Of a stretch of DNA of 53,985 nucleotides, positions 9,201 to 16,857 are shown in pieces. The stretch's first letter is position 1. The number at the start of each line of letters is the position of its first letter. Under the pieces are notes generated by a model that did no database searches, was not told the DNA's origin, and saw nothing but the letters and a program-made list of their open reading frames with translations. The DNA lies in assembly GCA_025937895.1 (NCBI GenBank), contig JAICQL010000026.1, positions 1 through 53,985 on the forward strand. Reading direction: 5' to 3'. The DNA comes from Polyangiaceae bacterium. GTDB taxonomy: Bacteria > Myxococcota_A > Polyangia > Polyangiales > Polyangiaceae. A program made the translations under genes and the position numbers.

Positions 9201-9635
9201 TTTCTGTCCAGCGGGCCATGGGAGGACTTCTCCACGCCCTCGCGCGATCTGCGTCTGTTGATCTCCATCGACACGGTGACCGGCTTCGATGAGCGCGTGC
9301 GGGCCGCGCCGCAGCGCTTCGGCATCGCCGCGGCGGAGCTCGAGCCGCGCCTGAAGGAGCTGCGGGCGCTGCGCGACGCCGAGCTGGGCAAGCGCACGAT
9401 CAGCTACACGCGCTCCGACGGCAGCACGCAGATTCTGAGCCTGGCGCAGGTGGTGCAGCGCGCGCCGCAGCTGGAGCTGGCGTACAACCCCAATGACTGC
9501 CCGGAGCTGCGCTGGGGGGCAGCGGCGGGCTCTGCGGAGGCGGCCACTTGCAAGCGCCACGCGCCGCCCGAGCAGGCTGCCAAGATGCAGTCGTACCGGC
9601 ACTGGTTCGCCACCCGCAAGCGTCCGCCCACCTGA
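6279..9635 (+). CDS. Giant lipoprotein with NlpC/P60 peptidase and a second papain-like domain
   Basis: An 1118-residue lipoprotein. The signal ends LASLASC, with lipidated Cys28 counting from GTG 6279 (a second in-frame GTG is at 6288). SH3-like strands precede an NlpC/P60 domain: catalytic Cys357 in NGGRDCSRLL, His417 in FPGHIMLYLG and a third polar residue, His434, in VFHALGEY. Residues about 620-850 look like a second papain-fold unit, with Cys684 (PDCADLPYVLRAYFAWK) and His800 (DPYGHMLVIASW). The NlpC/P60 part should cleave peptidoglycan stem peptides at the outer surface of the cell. The second unit is inferred from pattern only. The gene stands alone and is followed by a hairpin. Confidence 0.75.
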   Translation: MIAVHLRLLPARAWLSGCAAILASLASCSPGGGAAPIADTPSTRDLPVESAGPGTASAVAPACPPRETPGPLPNIAPEQLTLDYWLGQLGKQHDLDEVLLSPEQVEHLNLALQVPRADYHPQRDLLAPLDAALLAGEVNERRSWARDKIGAGEYVTASGERLPAAVLEPLAYEAALEGVQPELRVALRDEQIHCAPLPESFYSTSLDLRLDRNACSRVRAQEPVRVIARWPSGMLLVQSRSAFGWLAADARLSLPLSAALARAFVHGTKVRVKEPGLLLGPPGAATSVAPGTLLPAEGKPLRAQVAGASGFSTSSREQAALLEPTRRPLTRRLVLEELWRYLGGPYGLGDTNGGRDCSRLLQDVFASFGLELPRHSSWQAQAGSFWIDVEGVPERERTFLFDAAAQRGIVLLHFPGHIMLYLGRSPEGQPLVFHALGEYAEACPGGSQGAEGLVRVQKIGVSDLELGRGTSRRSLLERITRITVLGGTPGVELAGVARVRPAAPARIPADRACRDSEQAAIYTLPEQPNTEQPLRVLSAVNFDPGAATLTLIDPDGQRVQPEVLRLGGPPYGQVVTIDKPRRGRWKAVLADGNDVKACQRIAVTGRRPKPAEPEPGPIWTPKYKWNQANENLYALFVERLFDYPLEDDRTWTSLHPLLRDPERNLLFDYRGLEEESALTIAPDCADLPYVLRAYFAWKLRLPFGFKRCSRGRVGKPPTCDYPGAGDNLMSRLELAGKGGVLQPRADVEAFSLFVNTVLRSAVHSSSGRTLPEDELADLYPVPLTREALRPGTVFADPYGHMLVIASWVPQPLTGTGILIGADAQPDGTIGQRRFWRGTFLFDPDTSAGGAGFKAFRPRQVLEQPLAVELKPKEGEPATVERVGLLEDVENAELKRSRRYVPLSLQQYEGSADDFYEQMEALINPRPLEPRTVLLSLLDAFAESVARRVKSIDNAEKWWAEHPDDVVVMPEGDGIFLSSGPWEDFSTPSRDLRLLISIDTVTGFDERVRAAPQRFGIAAAELEPRLKELRALRDAELGKRTISYTRSDGSTQILSLAQVVQRAPQLELAYNPNDCPELRWGAAAGSAEAATCKRHAPPEQAAKMQSYRHWFATRKRPPT

Positions 9636-9640
9636 CGCAC

Positions 9641-9663
9641 CCGCCGGCAGAGCCAGCCGGCGG
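9641..9663 (+). terminator. Terminator-like hairpin after the NlpC/P60 gene
   Basis: Perfect 8-bp stem CCGCCGGC/GCCGGCGG with a 7-nt loop starts six bases after the stop codon. Only two T follow, so it could be a weak intrinsic or Rho-assisted terminator. Confidence 0.45.
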
Positions 9664-9683
9664 TTGACTCGAATCGGGTCATG

Positions 9684-9707
9684 AGCGTCCTCCATCTCGA
9701 GGACGCT
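9684..9707 (+). other. Leader hairpin before the amine oxidase gene
   Basis: AGCGTCCTC/GAGGACGCT is a perfect 9-bp inverted repeat with a 6-nt loop, ending 41 nt before the ATG. It could be a leader RNA structure or an operator; no known riboswitch was recognised. Confidence 0.35.
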
Positions 9708-9748
9708 GGCGGCGACCTCGCGGCGCCGTCTTCTCCGCGGAGGACCCC

Positions 9749-11497
9749 ATGCTCCACGTCCCCATCCTGCGCCATCGCCCGGAGCGAGCTACCCGCCCTT
9801 TCCCCTACATCGACACGCTGTTCGACTACGGCGGCTTTCTGGACGGCGCCCATGACAGCCTCGGACAGCTGCCCGCTCACGCTGCACACGAGCCGATCGC
9901 GATCGTGGGCTCGGGCCTGGCGGGGCTGGTGGCAGCGTACGAGCTGCTGCGCGCGGGTGCGCGCGACGTGACCGTGTTCGAGGCCAGCGGTCGCGCCGGC
10001 GGCCGCGCCCTCAGCCGGCCCTTTGTCGGCGATCGCCCGGAGTTCCTGGCGGAGCTGGGCGCCATGCGCTTTCCGCCCAGCGAGTTTGCGCTGTTTCACT
10101 ACCTCGACGCGTTCGGCATCGAGCACACCCCCAACTTCCCCGATCCCGGCAAGGTGCTGACCAACATCGGCTACCAGGGGCGCACCTATGTCTGGCGCCC
10201 GGAGAGCAAGCGGCCGCCGGCGCTGTTCGAGAGGGTGGCGAACGGCTGGAACACGTTCGTGCAGCGCGGCTGCGAGCTGCGCGATGGCACCCGCCTGCCG
10301 GCGCCGGCCAGCATTACCCGCGCGCTCGAGGCGGGCCAGCGCGAGGCCGCCGTGACCGCCTGGCGCGCGTACCTCGAGGTGTTCGAGAACCTCTCCTTCT
10401 ACTCGGGCCTGGTGAGCATCTTCACCGCCCCGCGCCCGCCTGGCTGGCAGCGCTGGCAGCGCTCGGACTTTGATCTGTTCGGCGCGCTCGGGCTGGGCTC
10501 CGGCGGCTTCGGGCCGCTGTATCAGCTGGGCTTCATGGAGCTGCTGCGGCTGATCGTGAACGAGCTGGAGACCGACCAAGAGCTCGTGCCGGGCGGCATC
10601 GAGTCGCTGGTGCGGGCCTTCTGCAAGCAGCGCTTTCACGGCCGTAGCCTGGGCGAGCGCATCCGCCTCGAGACGCCGGTCAGCGGCATCAGCCGCGGCC
10701 CCGATCACAGGCCCGTGCTGCAGCTCGGGCAGGGGCGAACGGAGCCGTTTGCGCGCGTGGTGGCCGCCGCCAGCAACCGCGCGCTGACCGTCGACCTGCA
10801 GCTGGGCTGCGACGAGAGCATCCTGACCACCGCTCAGCGCAGCGCGCTCGGTCGCGTGCACATGACCAGCTCGTCCAAGGTCTTCGTGATGACCCCCGAG
10901 AAGTTCTGGCTGACCCGGCCCGAGCTGCCCGCCAACATCCAGACCGACACCCTGGTGCGTGGGGTCTACTGCCTGGATTACGCCCCAGCGGACCCGAAGG
11001 CGCCCGGCGTGGTGCTGCTCAGCTACACCTGGGAGGATGACTCGACCCAGCAGCTGGGCCTGCGCGACAAGCGTGCACGGGTGGAGCGCCTGGTGGCGGA
11101 CGTGGCGCGCACCAACCCGGATTTTGCGCGGCATGTGGTGCCGATCGACGGCGACTTCGAGACCTACACGCAGGTGATCGACTGGGCGCAGGAGCCGTAC
11201 CATCACGGCGCATTCAAGCTCAACTTTCCCGGGGACGACGAGCTCTCGCGCGAGCTGTTCTTCCAGTACCTGGCGTGCACGGAGCCGAGCAGCGATCCGC
11301 GGGTGTACCTGGCGGGCGACAGCCAGTCCTTCAACGGCGGCTGGATCGAGGGCGCGCTGCACACCGGCATCAACGCCGCGTGCGCCGTGATCCGCAGCCT
11401 CGGCGGCAGCCTCTATACGCGCGATAACCCGGTCGATCGCGCACGGCCGACGACCTACGACTACAGCCTCTGCGGCGAGCCAGCGCGTCCAGAATAG
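9749..11497 (+). CDS. Flavin-dependent amine oxidase (tryptophan monooxygenase/L-amino-acid oxidase type)
   Basis: A 582-residue flavoprotein with an N-terminal FAD Rossmann motif at about 49-80 (IAIVGSGLAGLVAAYELLRAGARDVTVFEA), then the GRAGGRA motif. It ends with the C-terminal FAD-binding signature VYLAGDSQSFNGGWIEGALHTGINAA at about 519-545. Length and the about 45-residue extension before the Rossmann fold fit bacterial tryptophan 2-monooxygenase-like and L-amino-acid oxidase enzymes, which oxidise an amino acid to an amide or keto acid. The substrate cannot be read from sequence. There is no signal peptide, so it is cytoplasmic. GGAGGA at 9739-9744 is a strong Shine-Dalgarno 4 nt before the ATG. 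Confidence 0.82.
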   Translation: MLHVPILRHRPERATRPFPYIDTLFDYGGFLDGAHDSLGQLPAHAAHEPIAIVGSGLAGLVAAYELLRAGARDVTVFEASGRAGGRALSRPFVGDRPEFLAELGAMRFPPSEFALFHYLDAFGIEHTPNFPDPGKVLTNIGYQGRTYVWRPESKRPPALFERVANGWNTFVQRGCELRDGTRLPAPASITRALEAGQREAAVTAWRAYLEVFENLSFYSGLVSIFTAPRPPGWQRWQRSDFDLFGALGLGSGGFGPLYQLGFMELLRLIVNELETDQELVPGGIESLVRAFCKQRFHGRSLGERIRLETPVSGISRGPDHRPVLQLGQGRTEPFARVVAAASNRALTVDLQLGCDESILTTAQRSALGRVHMTSSSKVFVMTPEKFWLTRPELPANIQTDTLVRGVYCLDYAPADPKAPGVVLLSYTWEDDSTQQLGLRDKRARVERLVADVARTNPDFARHVVPIDGDFETYTQVIDWAQEPYHHGAFKLNFPGDDELSRELFFQYLACTEPSSDPRVYLAGDSQSFNGGWIEGALHTGINAACAVIRSLGGSLYTRDNPVDRARPTTYDYSLCGEPARPE

Positions 11498-11527
11498 TGG
11501 ACTATGGCTACCCCGCGCGTGGGTGAG

Positions 11528-11540
11528 AACGGAAACCGTT
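11528..11540. promoter_or_regulatory. Possible operator upstream of LuxR-type gene
   Basis: AACGG-AAA-CCGTT is a perfect 13-bp palindrome in the 159-bp gap before the regulator gene. It could bind the regulator itself; this is speculative. Confidence 0.25.
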
Positions 11541-11656
11541 TCGCAGCGTTACAGCTGCACTCAAGTTCGCGCGAGCGCCCTCCGTACGTCCGGTGACAGG
11601 GCTGCGCCGCCGTTCTGCCGCGGAGGCACGCCGGAGCAGAGAGCGAGAGAGCAGGG

Positions 11657-12520
11657 ATGGTAGTGGCGCTGACGGGAAGTGACATCAAGGTCCTTTCCGA
11701 GGTTTTTGCGGTATTGGCGGAGCCACAGGACGAGCACGCGTTGCGGGTGTTCCTGGGCGAGCAGCTCTCCCTGGTGCTGGGAGCCGACTACTACGCCTCG
11801 TATTTGTGGAGCGAGGTGACCAGCTGCTTCACCGGGCGGGTGGCGCTCAACATGTCGGACGCCAACCTGTCGAGCTACGAGCTGTACTACCAGTTTCACG
11901 ATCCCATCACCCACCGCCTGCGCGAGCGCGGGGAGCCCACCCTGGTGACCGAGATCTTGCCCCAGGCGGAGCTGGTGAAGACCGAGTTCTTCAACGACTT
12001 TCTGCGCCACGATGGGCTGTACTGGGGCCTCAACCTGCACGTTCGCGTGGCGGGCGAGTGCACCGGGGATCTGCGCATCTGGCGCGACCGGCGCCGTCAA
12101 AACTTTGACCAGCGCGAGCTCTTGATCCTGCGCCTGGTGGAGCCCGCGTTCCGCCGCGCGCTGCGGCGCACGGCACGCGCCAGCGTGCCACAGGGTGGAG
12201 CCTCGTGGAGCAGGCAGGGCACCGCGCGCTCCGTGCCTGCGCCCGTGTCCGGATCCCTCGCGCCTGTACCTGCGCCCCCACCAGCCCTCGCGCGCCCGAG
12301 CGAACCGCCGCTCACCGAGCGCGAAGCGCAGATCGCGCGACTGGTCGCCAGCGGCCTGTCCGACAAGGAGATCGCCCAGAGCCTCGGCATCTCCTTCACG
12401 ACCGTGCGCACCCACATCAAGCGCGCCTTCGACAAGCTAGGCGTCGACAACCGGGTCAAGCTCGCTTCACGCCTGCACGGCATCTTGTTTGAGCCCAGCG
12501 ACACCCAGCGCAGTCGGTAG
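11657..12520 (+). CDS. LuxR-type transcriptional regulator
   Basis: A 287-residue regulator. The C-terminal GerE/LuxR helix-turn-helix at about residues 219-275 is intact (LTEREAQIARLVASGLSDKEIAQSLGISFTTVRTHIKRAFDKLGVDNRVKL). Residues 1-175 form an alpha/beta sensory domain of GAF-like character (HALRVFLGEQLSLVLGADYY...WGLNLHVRVAG...LRIWRDRRRQNFDQRELLILRLVEPAF), with no REC phosphoacceptor. A Pro/Ala-rich linker joins the two. It therefore probably responds to a ligand rather than to phosphorylation. Target and signal are unknown. Confidence 0.82.
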   Translation: MVVALTGSDIKVLSEVFAVLAEPQDEHALRVFLGEQLSLVLGADYYASYLWSEVTSCFTGRVALNMSDANLSSYELYYQFHDPITHRLRERGEPTLVTEILPQAELVKTEFFNDFLRHDGLYWGLNLHVRVAGECTGDLRIWRDRRRQNFDQRELLILRLVEPAFRRALRRTARASVPQGGASWSRQGTARSVPAPVSGSLAPVPAPPPALARPSEPPLTEREAQIARLVASGLSDKEIAQSLGISFTTVRTHIKRAFDKLGVDNRVKLASRLHGILFEPSDTQRSR

Positions 12521-12547
12521 TCCTAGACTCCTAGCCTTCTAGGCTCC
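12517..12547. repeat. CTAGGAGTC/CTAGGCTCC repeat at convergent gene ends
   Basis: The sequence between the convergent luxR-type and formylglutamate genes contains CCTAGACTCCTAG and CTAGCCTTCTAGGCTCC, the same words that build the large element at 15.8-16.1 kb. The stop codon of the minus-strand gene lies within it. It probably belongs to the same intergenic repeat family and may act as a bidirectional terminator. Confidence 0.4.
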
Positions 12548-13328
12548 CTCCGCCTCCCGCTCGATGCGCCGCCAGTGCAGCCGGCAACACCCGCCCCAGC
12601 AAGTTGCCCCAGCTGACCTGCTGCTCTTCGGTCGCGATCAGATCCTGGCGGATCTCGAGCTCCACGCTCAGGTGGCCGCGGCGTTCCCCGTAGTGGGGGA
12701 TGCCGTAGTCGCTCTCGTCGCTGACGAAGTAGGGCTCGTTGTCGCCCACCTCCAGGCCCTCTCGCGCCAGCAGCTGCAGCAGGGGGCGGGCCAGTCGCGA
12801 GTCGCGGTTGTACAGCACGCCGCAGTGCCAGCGCCGGTCCACGCCCTTGAAGCGTGGGGTGAAGCTGTGCATGGCCACGTACACGATGGGCAGGCCCGCG
12901 CGCTCCCGCCGCTCGATCTCTGCCAGGATGCGCGCATGATACGGCTCGAACACGAGCCGCGCGCGCTCCGCCACCTGCGCGGTGCTGAGCCCCTTGTTAC
13001 CCGGGATGCTGGTGAACTCGCTCAGCTCTACGATCGAGCTGTGCGCGCCGAGCGGGCGGTTGCAGTCGATCACCAGCCGCGAATACACCTGCAAGATCAT
13101 GAACGCGCCGAGCTGCCGGGCGAGCTCGCGAGTCACGCCGGCAATGCCGATGTCCCAGGCGATGTGGGTGTCCAGCTCGGCCTGCGTCAGCCCGAGCGTG
13201 CCGAGCGAGCGGGGCAAGACGCGCCCGGCGTGATCGGCGGCAAGCACGAACGGGCAGTCCGGGCGGCCCTCTGCCACGTGAAACGGCGGCGGGTCGCCAG
13301 TACCGAGGAGCGGGGGAGCGTACTGCAT
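12531..13328 (-). CDS. N-formylglutamate amidohydrolase family protein
   Basis: A 265-residue protein of the FGase family: FVLAADHAGRVLPRSLGTLGL, HIAWDIGIAGVTRELARQLGA, SRLVIDCNRPL, VAMHSFTPRFKGV, and HYGERRGHLSVELEIRQDLI carry the metal-binding and catalytic signature. The enzyme class hydrolyses N-formyl-L-glutamate to formate and glutamate, the last step of one histidine degradation route, but no other hut gene is nearby, so a related substrate is possible. ATG 13328 (MQYAPPLLG) is preferred; a 28-residue Arg/Pro-rich extension would otherwise precede it. It is transcribed divergently from the permease pair. Confidence 0.82.
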   Translation of the reverse strand: MQYAPPLLGTGDPPPFHVAEGRPDCPFVLAADHAGRVLPRSLGTLGLTQAELDTHIAWDIGIAGVTRELARQLGAFMILQVYSRLVIDCNRPLGAHSSIVELSEFTSIPGNKGLSTAQVAERARLVFEPYHARILAEIERRERAGLPIVYVAMHSFTPRFKGVDRRWHCGVLYNRDSRLARPLLQLLAREGLEVGDNEPYFVSDESDYGIPHYGERRGHLSVELEIRQDLIATEEQQVSWGNLLGRVLPAALAAHRAGGGGSLEG

Positions 13329-13436
13329 CCATGAGATTATGCCGAATCTCACGGGACCGGGTGCTGGCATTTTCCGCTCCGGCGGGCTGCGACCATCGCC
13401 TCGCCGTGGCATCTGCAGCGACGGAGGTCTCCGGCG

Positions 13437-14597
13437 ATGAGCTTGGTTCGTCTCACCCTGAAGAATGCCTCACGCGCTCCCGTGCGCGGCCTGCTGACCG
13501 TGGTCGCCGTGGCGGTAACCTTCGTGGCGTTCGTGCTGCTGCGCACCCTCAGCGCCGGCTGGAACGAGCGGGTGGAGCAGACCCCGAATGATCGCGTCGT
13601 CACCCGCCACCGCATGGGTTGGGGCCGGCCCTTGCCGGTGCACTACACCGAGCAGATCCGCAGGATGCCGGGGGTGATCCGCGCCACCGGCGCGCGCTGG
13701 GCGGCGCTGAAGCTGCCGCAGGACGAGACGGAGCGCTTTCAATCGGCGGCCATCGATCCTCGTGACTTCGTGGAGATGCACTACGAGCTCTCGGCGCCGC
13801 CGGAGCAGAAGCAGGCCTTCGTCGCCAACAAGCGCGGCCTGCTGGTGGCGGTAGAGATGGCGGAGCGGCACGGCTGGAAGGTGGGGCAGCAGCTACACTT
13901 TCGCAGCCGCGAGTACCCGGGCGAGTGGGACTTCGAGATCTCTGCCATCGTCGAGTCCACGCGCGCGGGCTTCGGGCACGACGCCGTCTGGCTGCACTGG
14001 GACTACCTGAACGAAACCCTGCCGCCCGAGCAGCGCGATCGCATCGACATCGTGGCGGCGCAGCTGGCCAACCCAGCGGAGGGCGCGCGCCTGGCGAAGG
14101 ACATCGACATCCACTTCGACTCGGAGCCCGAGCAGACCCTCTCTCAGGAGGACAAGGCGTTCAACACGGCCATCGTCGGTACCTTCTCCGCGATGCTGAG
14201 CGCCATGAACGTGGTCAGCCTGCTGGTGCTGGGGGTGGTGGTGCTGATCCTGGGCAACACCATCGCGCTCAGCACCAATGAGCGCATCCGCGAGTTCGGC
14301 ACCCTGCGCGCGATGGGCTTTCTGCCGCGGCACCTCGCCAGCTTCGTGCTGGGCGAGGCAGCGGTGCTGGGGCTGGCCGGGGGAGGGCTGGGCCTGCTGC
14401 TGGCATACCCGCTGGTGCAGGGCCCGCTGAGCCGCTACCTGCAGGAGGAGATGGCGGTCAGCCCGCTGCTCGTGGCCACCGGTGATGCGGTCGGCGCGCT
14501 CCTGCTGGGCGGCATCCTGGCGCTGGTGGCGGCGGGCTTGCCGGCGCTGCGCGCCGCCCGGCTGCAGGTCACCGAGGCGCTGGCCTACCTGAGCTGA
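13437..14597 (+). CDS. FtsX/MacB-type ABC transporter permease
   Basis: A 386-residue protein with one N-terminal membrane helix (RGLLTVVAVAVTFVAFVLLRTL), a large periplasmic core of about 220 residues, and three C-terminal helices with the FtsX-family ERIREFGTLRAMGF motif at the second half. This is the MacB/LolCE topology used for mechanotransmission or lipoprotein transport rather than classical import. A GGAGG Shine-Dalgarno precedes the ATG. It is followed 6 bp later by a paralogous permease. No ATPase gene occurs nearby. Confidence 0.85.
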   Translation: MSLVRLTLKNASRAPVRGLLTVVAVAVTFVAFVLLRTLSAGWNERVEQTPNDRVVTRHRMGWGRPLPVHYTEQIRRMPGVIRATGARWAALKLPQDETERFQSAAIDPRDFVEMHYELSAPPEQKQAFVANKRGLLVAVEMAERHGWKVGQQLHFRSREYPGEWDFEISAIVESTRAGFGHDAVWLHWDYLNETLPPEQRDRIDIVAAQLANPAEGARLAKDIDIHFDSEPEQTLSQEDKAFNTAIVGTFSAMLSAMNVVSLLVLGVVVLILGNTIALSTNERIREFGTLRAMGFLPRHLASFVLGEAAVLGLAGGGLGLLLAYPLVQGPLSRYLQEEMAVSPLLVATGDAVGALLLGGILALVAAGLPALRAARLQVTEALAYLS

Positions 14598-14603
14598 GCA
14601 AAT

Positions 14604-15776
14604 ATGGCCGTACCCTTCAGCTACAGCGTGCGCAGCCTGTGGGCCCGCCGCACCACCACAGCCGCCACGGCGGGCGGCATCGCGCTCGTGGTGTTCGTGC
14701 TCGCCGCGGCGCAGATGCTCTCCACCGGCATGCGCAGCACCCTGCTGCGTGCCGGCAGAGACGACAGCGCGCTGGTGATGCAACACGACGCCTATGCGGA
14801 GGCGGAGTCACGCATCCGGCAGGGGGTGCTCGCCACCGTCAGCGGAGCGCCGGGCGTGCGCCGCAGCGCGCGGGGCGAGCCGCTGGTCACCGCCGAGTCG
14901 CTGGTGCAGATCTTCGTGGCGCGCAGCGACGACCCCGCGCGCATCTCGGCGGTGCAGGTGCGCGGGGTGAGCGACAACGTGTTCACCATGCGGCCGGAGG
15001 TGCGCGTGATCCGCGGCCGCCCGGCGCAGCCCGGCGCAGATGAGGCCATCATCGGCGAGAGCATCGAGGGCGACTACGAGGGCCTGCACCTGGGCGGCCG
15101 CTTCTCGCTGAAGAACGACCGCAAGATCCAGATCGTCGGCGTCTTCGAGGCTGCCGGCGCCGCGTACGAGTCCGAGCTGTGGACGGGTCTGGACGTCTTG
15201 CGCACCTCCCTGGGCTGGGAGGGCTTTCTGTCCTCGATCACGGCCGTGCTCGAGTCCAGCGCCGCCTTCGACGGCTTCGCCTCGCGCCTGGAGGCGGAGC
15301 AGAGTGAAGGCCTGAGCGTGGCGCGCGAGCGCGCCTACTACGAGAAGGTGTCGGAGGGCCTCTCGCGCAGCGTGCAGACCCTGGGTGATCTGGTCACCTT
15401 CATCTTTGCCGTGGGCGCCATGCTCGGCGCCGCCATCACCATGAACGCCGCCATCGCCCAGCGCCGCAGGGAGATCGGCGTGCTGCGCGCGCTCGGCTTC
15501 TCGGCGCCCGAGGTGCTGTGGGCGTTTCTGCTCGAGTCGAGCGCGCTGGCGCTCAGCGGAGCGCTGCTCGGCATGGGCCTCGCATCGCTGCTGACCCTGG
15601 CCGACTTCTCCGCCACCAACTACGGCACCGGCAACGAGATCGCCTTTCCCTTCGAGCCCACCGTGCGCATCGCCCTGCGCTCCGTGTTGCTCGGAGTGTT
15701 CGTCGGAGTGCTCGGAGGCTTTCTCCCGGCTCTGAAGGCCGCTCGTATGTCTCCTGCGACAGTGATGAAACAGTGA
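14604..15776 (+). CDS. Second FtsX/MacB-type ABC transporter permease
   Basis: A 390-residue paralogue of the preceding protein, with the same four-helix topology: helix 1 at about 18-40 (TTAATAGGIALVVFVLAAAQML), the periplasmic core, and three C-terminal helices with RREIGVLRALGFSAPEVLWAFLLESSALALSGALLGMG. It ends GFLPALKAARMSPATVMKQ, the usual FtsX-family tail. The two very likely form a heterodimeric permease. The ATPase must be encoded elsewhere, as the next genes downstream are convergent and unrelated. Confidence 0.85.
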   Translation: MAVPFSYSVRSLWARRTTTAATAGGIALVVFVLAAAQMLSTGMRSTLLRAGRDDSALVMQHDAYAEAESRIRQGVLATVSGAPGVRRSARGEPLVTAESLVQIFVARSDDPARISAVQVRGVSDNVFTMRPEVRVIRGRPAQPGADEAIIGESIEGDYEGLHLGGRFSLKNDRKIQIVGVFEAAGAAYESELWTGLDVLRTSLGWEGFLSSITAVLESSAAFDGFASRLEAEQSEGLSVARERAYYEKVSEGLSRSVQTLGDLVTFIFAVGAMLGAAITMNAAIAQRRREIGVLRALGFSAPEVLWAFLLESSALALSGALLGMGLASLLTLADFSATNYGTGNEIAFPFEPTVRIALRSVLLGVFVGVLGGFLPALKAARMSPATVMKQ

Positions 15777-15814
15777 CGCACAGTGCGTCTCTGCCCTGGG
15801 CCCCTGAGTCTTCG

Positions 15815-16090
15815 GAGGGAGCCCAGGAGCCGGGGAAGGAGCCAAGGGAGCCGGGGAAGGAGCCAAGGAGTCTAGGAGCCAAGGAGTCTAGGAGCCAAGG
15901 AGTCTAGGGGAGAGTGCTCGGTGCCGATCGGACGCTGGGCGACCTTAGAATGTGCCCGCTGAGCGGGCTCATTCCGCGCGGGGGGCCCATTCTAAAGCCG
16001 CACGGCACCCGCTCGGCACCGAGCCACTCCGAATCCCCCCTAGGCTCCTAGGCTCCTGGACTCCTTTTGCGGCTCCTTGGCTCCCTACGA
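15815..16090. repeat. Nested palindromic intergenic element
   Basis: The 345-bp gap between the convergent permease and HAD genes holds no gene but is almost wholly nested inverted repeats. The outer arms are the GGAGCCAAGGAGTC family (15815-15910) and its complement (16034-16087). Next is a perfect 12-bp pair, GCTCGGTGCCGA at 15916-15927 and TCGGCACCGAGC at 16013-16024. The innermost is TTAGAATG...CATTCTAA around a GCCCGC-TGA-GCGGGC hairpin. It could be a large bidirectional terminator or a MITE/REP-like mobile palindrome. No transposase or obvious target-site duplication was seen. Confidence 0.7.
15859..15906. repeat. Three tandem 16-bp repeats
   Basis: GGAGCCAAGGAGTCTA occurs three times without mismatch at 15859-15874, 15875-15890 and 15891-15906. 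Degenerate relatives (GGAGCCGGGGAA, GGAGCCAAGG) extend left to about 15815. The reverse complement of the same words recurs at 16034-16087. Confidence 0.85.
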
Positions 16091-16121
16091 AGGGGACTAG
16101 GGGGAGAACGTCCCTGTTCGG

Positions 16122-16826
16122 CTAGCTCCGATCGATACGGAACTCATCCCAGTGGCGGACGGCGCGGAAGCCTGCTGGGGTCTTCGCCGTGTTGGGGCGC
16201 ACGCTGGAGCGATCGAGGTGCAACACGGCCATGCCCTGGCGGTGGGCGGGCTCGAGATCGAGGTCGGGGCGATCGCCCACGTACAACACGTCCGTGGGTG
16301 CGCAGCTGGCGCTGCGCAGGGCCATCTCGAAGATGAGGGCGCCGGGCTTGCGATGGCCGCAGCTGGCGCTGTCGAGCACGAAGTCGAAGTAGTGAGCGAT
16401 GCCGAAGCGCTCGAGGTAGCGGCGGGGGTAGCCGGGCAGATAGAAGTTGGACACGACGCCGAGGCGGCGGGCGCCGTGCCAGTGCGCCAGCATCTCGGTG
16501 GTGCCGGGGGTCAGGCGCAGTGAGGGCTCGTATTCGGCGTGCCAGTGGTCGAGCAGGCGCTGCAACACCTTGCCCTGGGAGTCCTGTGGTAGCCTGCCCA
16601 TGCTGGCCACGGCCGTGGCCAGGCGCTGGGTGAACAGGACCTCCGCGTAGTCGCCCGAGTCGACAGGGCAGGCACGCCGGTACGCGGCCAGGAACTGATT
16701 GCGATCGCGTGCTGCCCCGAGCTCCACCGCGAGCTCCGGCAGGGTGCCGAGCCCGGACTCATCCCCGGAGGGATCGAAGTCGTCGATCAGAGTGTTGAAG
16801 CAATCGAAGAAGATCCATTCGGACAC
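16122..16826 (-). CDS. HAD-superfamily hydrolase, haloacid-dehalogenase-like subfamily
   Basis: A 234-residue protein with HAD motif I FFDCFNTL (nucleophile Asp; the +2 residue is Phe rather than Asp, as in the D-x-Y-G-T-L of dehalogenase-type members), motif II GVVSNF, motif III Lys in GHRKPG, and motif IV VGDRPDLDLEPA. An alpha-helical cap lies between motifs I and II. It probably hydrolyses a small phosphorylated or halogenated metabolite in the cytosol. The GTG at 16824-16826 (VSEWIFFD) is preferred, since upstream codons are not HAD-like. It begins 31 bp after the AI-2E-family stop and is probably co-transcribed. Confidence 0.8.
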   Translation of the reverse strand: MSEWIFFDCFNTLIDDFDPSGDESGLGTLPELAVELGAARDRNQFLAAYRRACPVDSGDYAEVLFTQRLATAVASMGRLPQDSQGKVLQRLLDHWHAEYEPSLRLTPGTTEMLAHWHGARRLGVVSNFYLPGYPRRYLERFGIAHYFDFVLDSASCGHRKPGALIFEMALRSASCAPTDVLYVGDRPDLDLEPAHRQGMAVLHLDRSSVRPNTAKTPAGFRAVRHWDEFRIDRS

Positions 16827-16857
16827 GGGCGGACTCTCGCGGGCGGCGCAGCAGCGA

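Noticed and set aside
9404..11362. 652-codon open frame on the minus strand
   Set aside because: Antisense to the amine oxidase, whose FAD motifs are clear.
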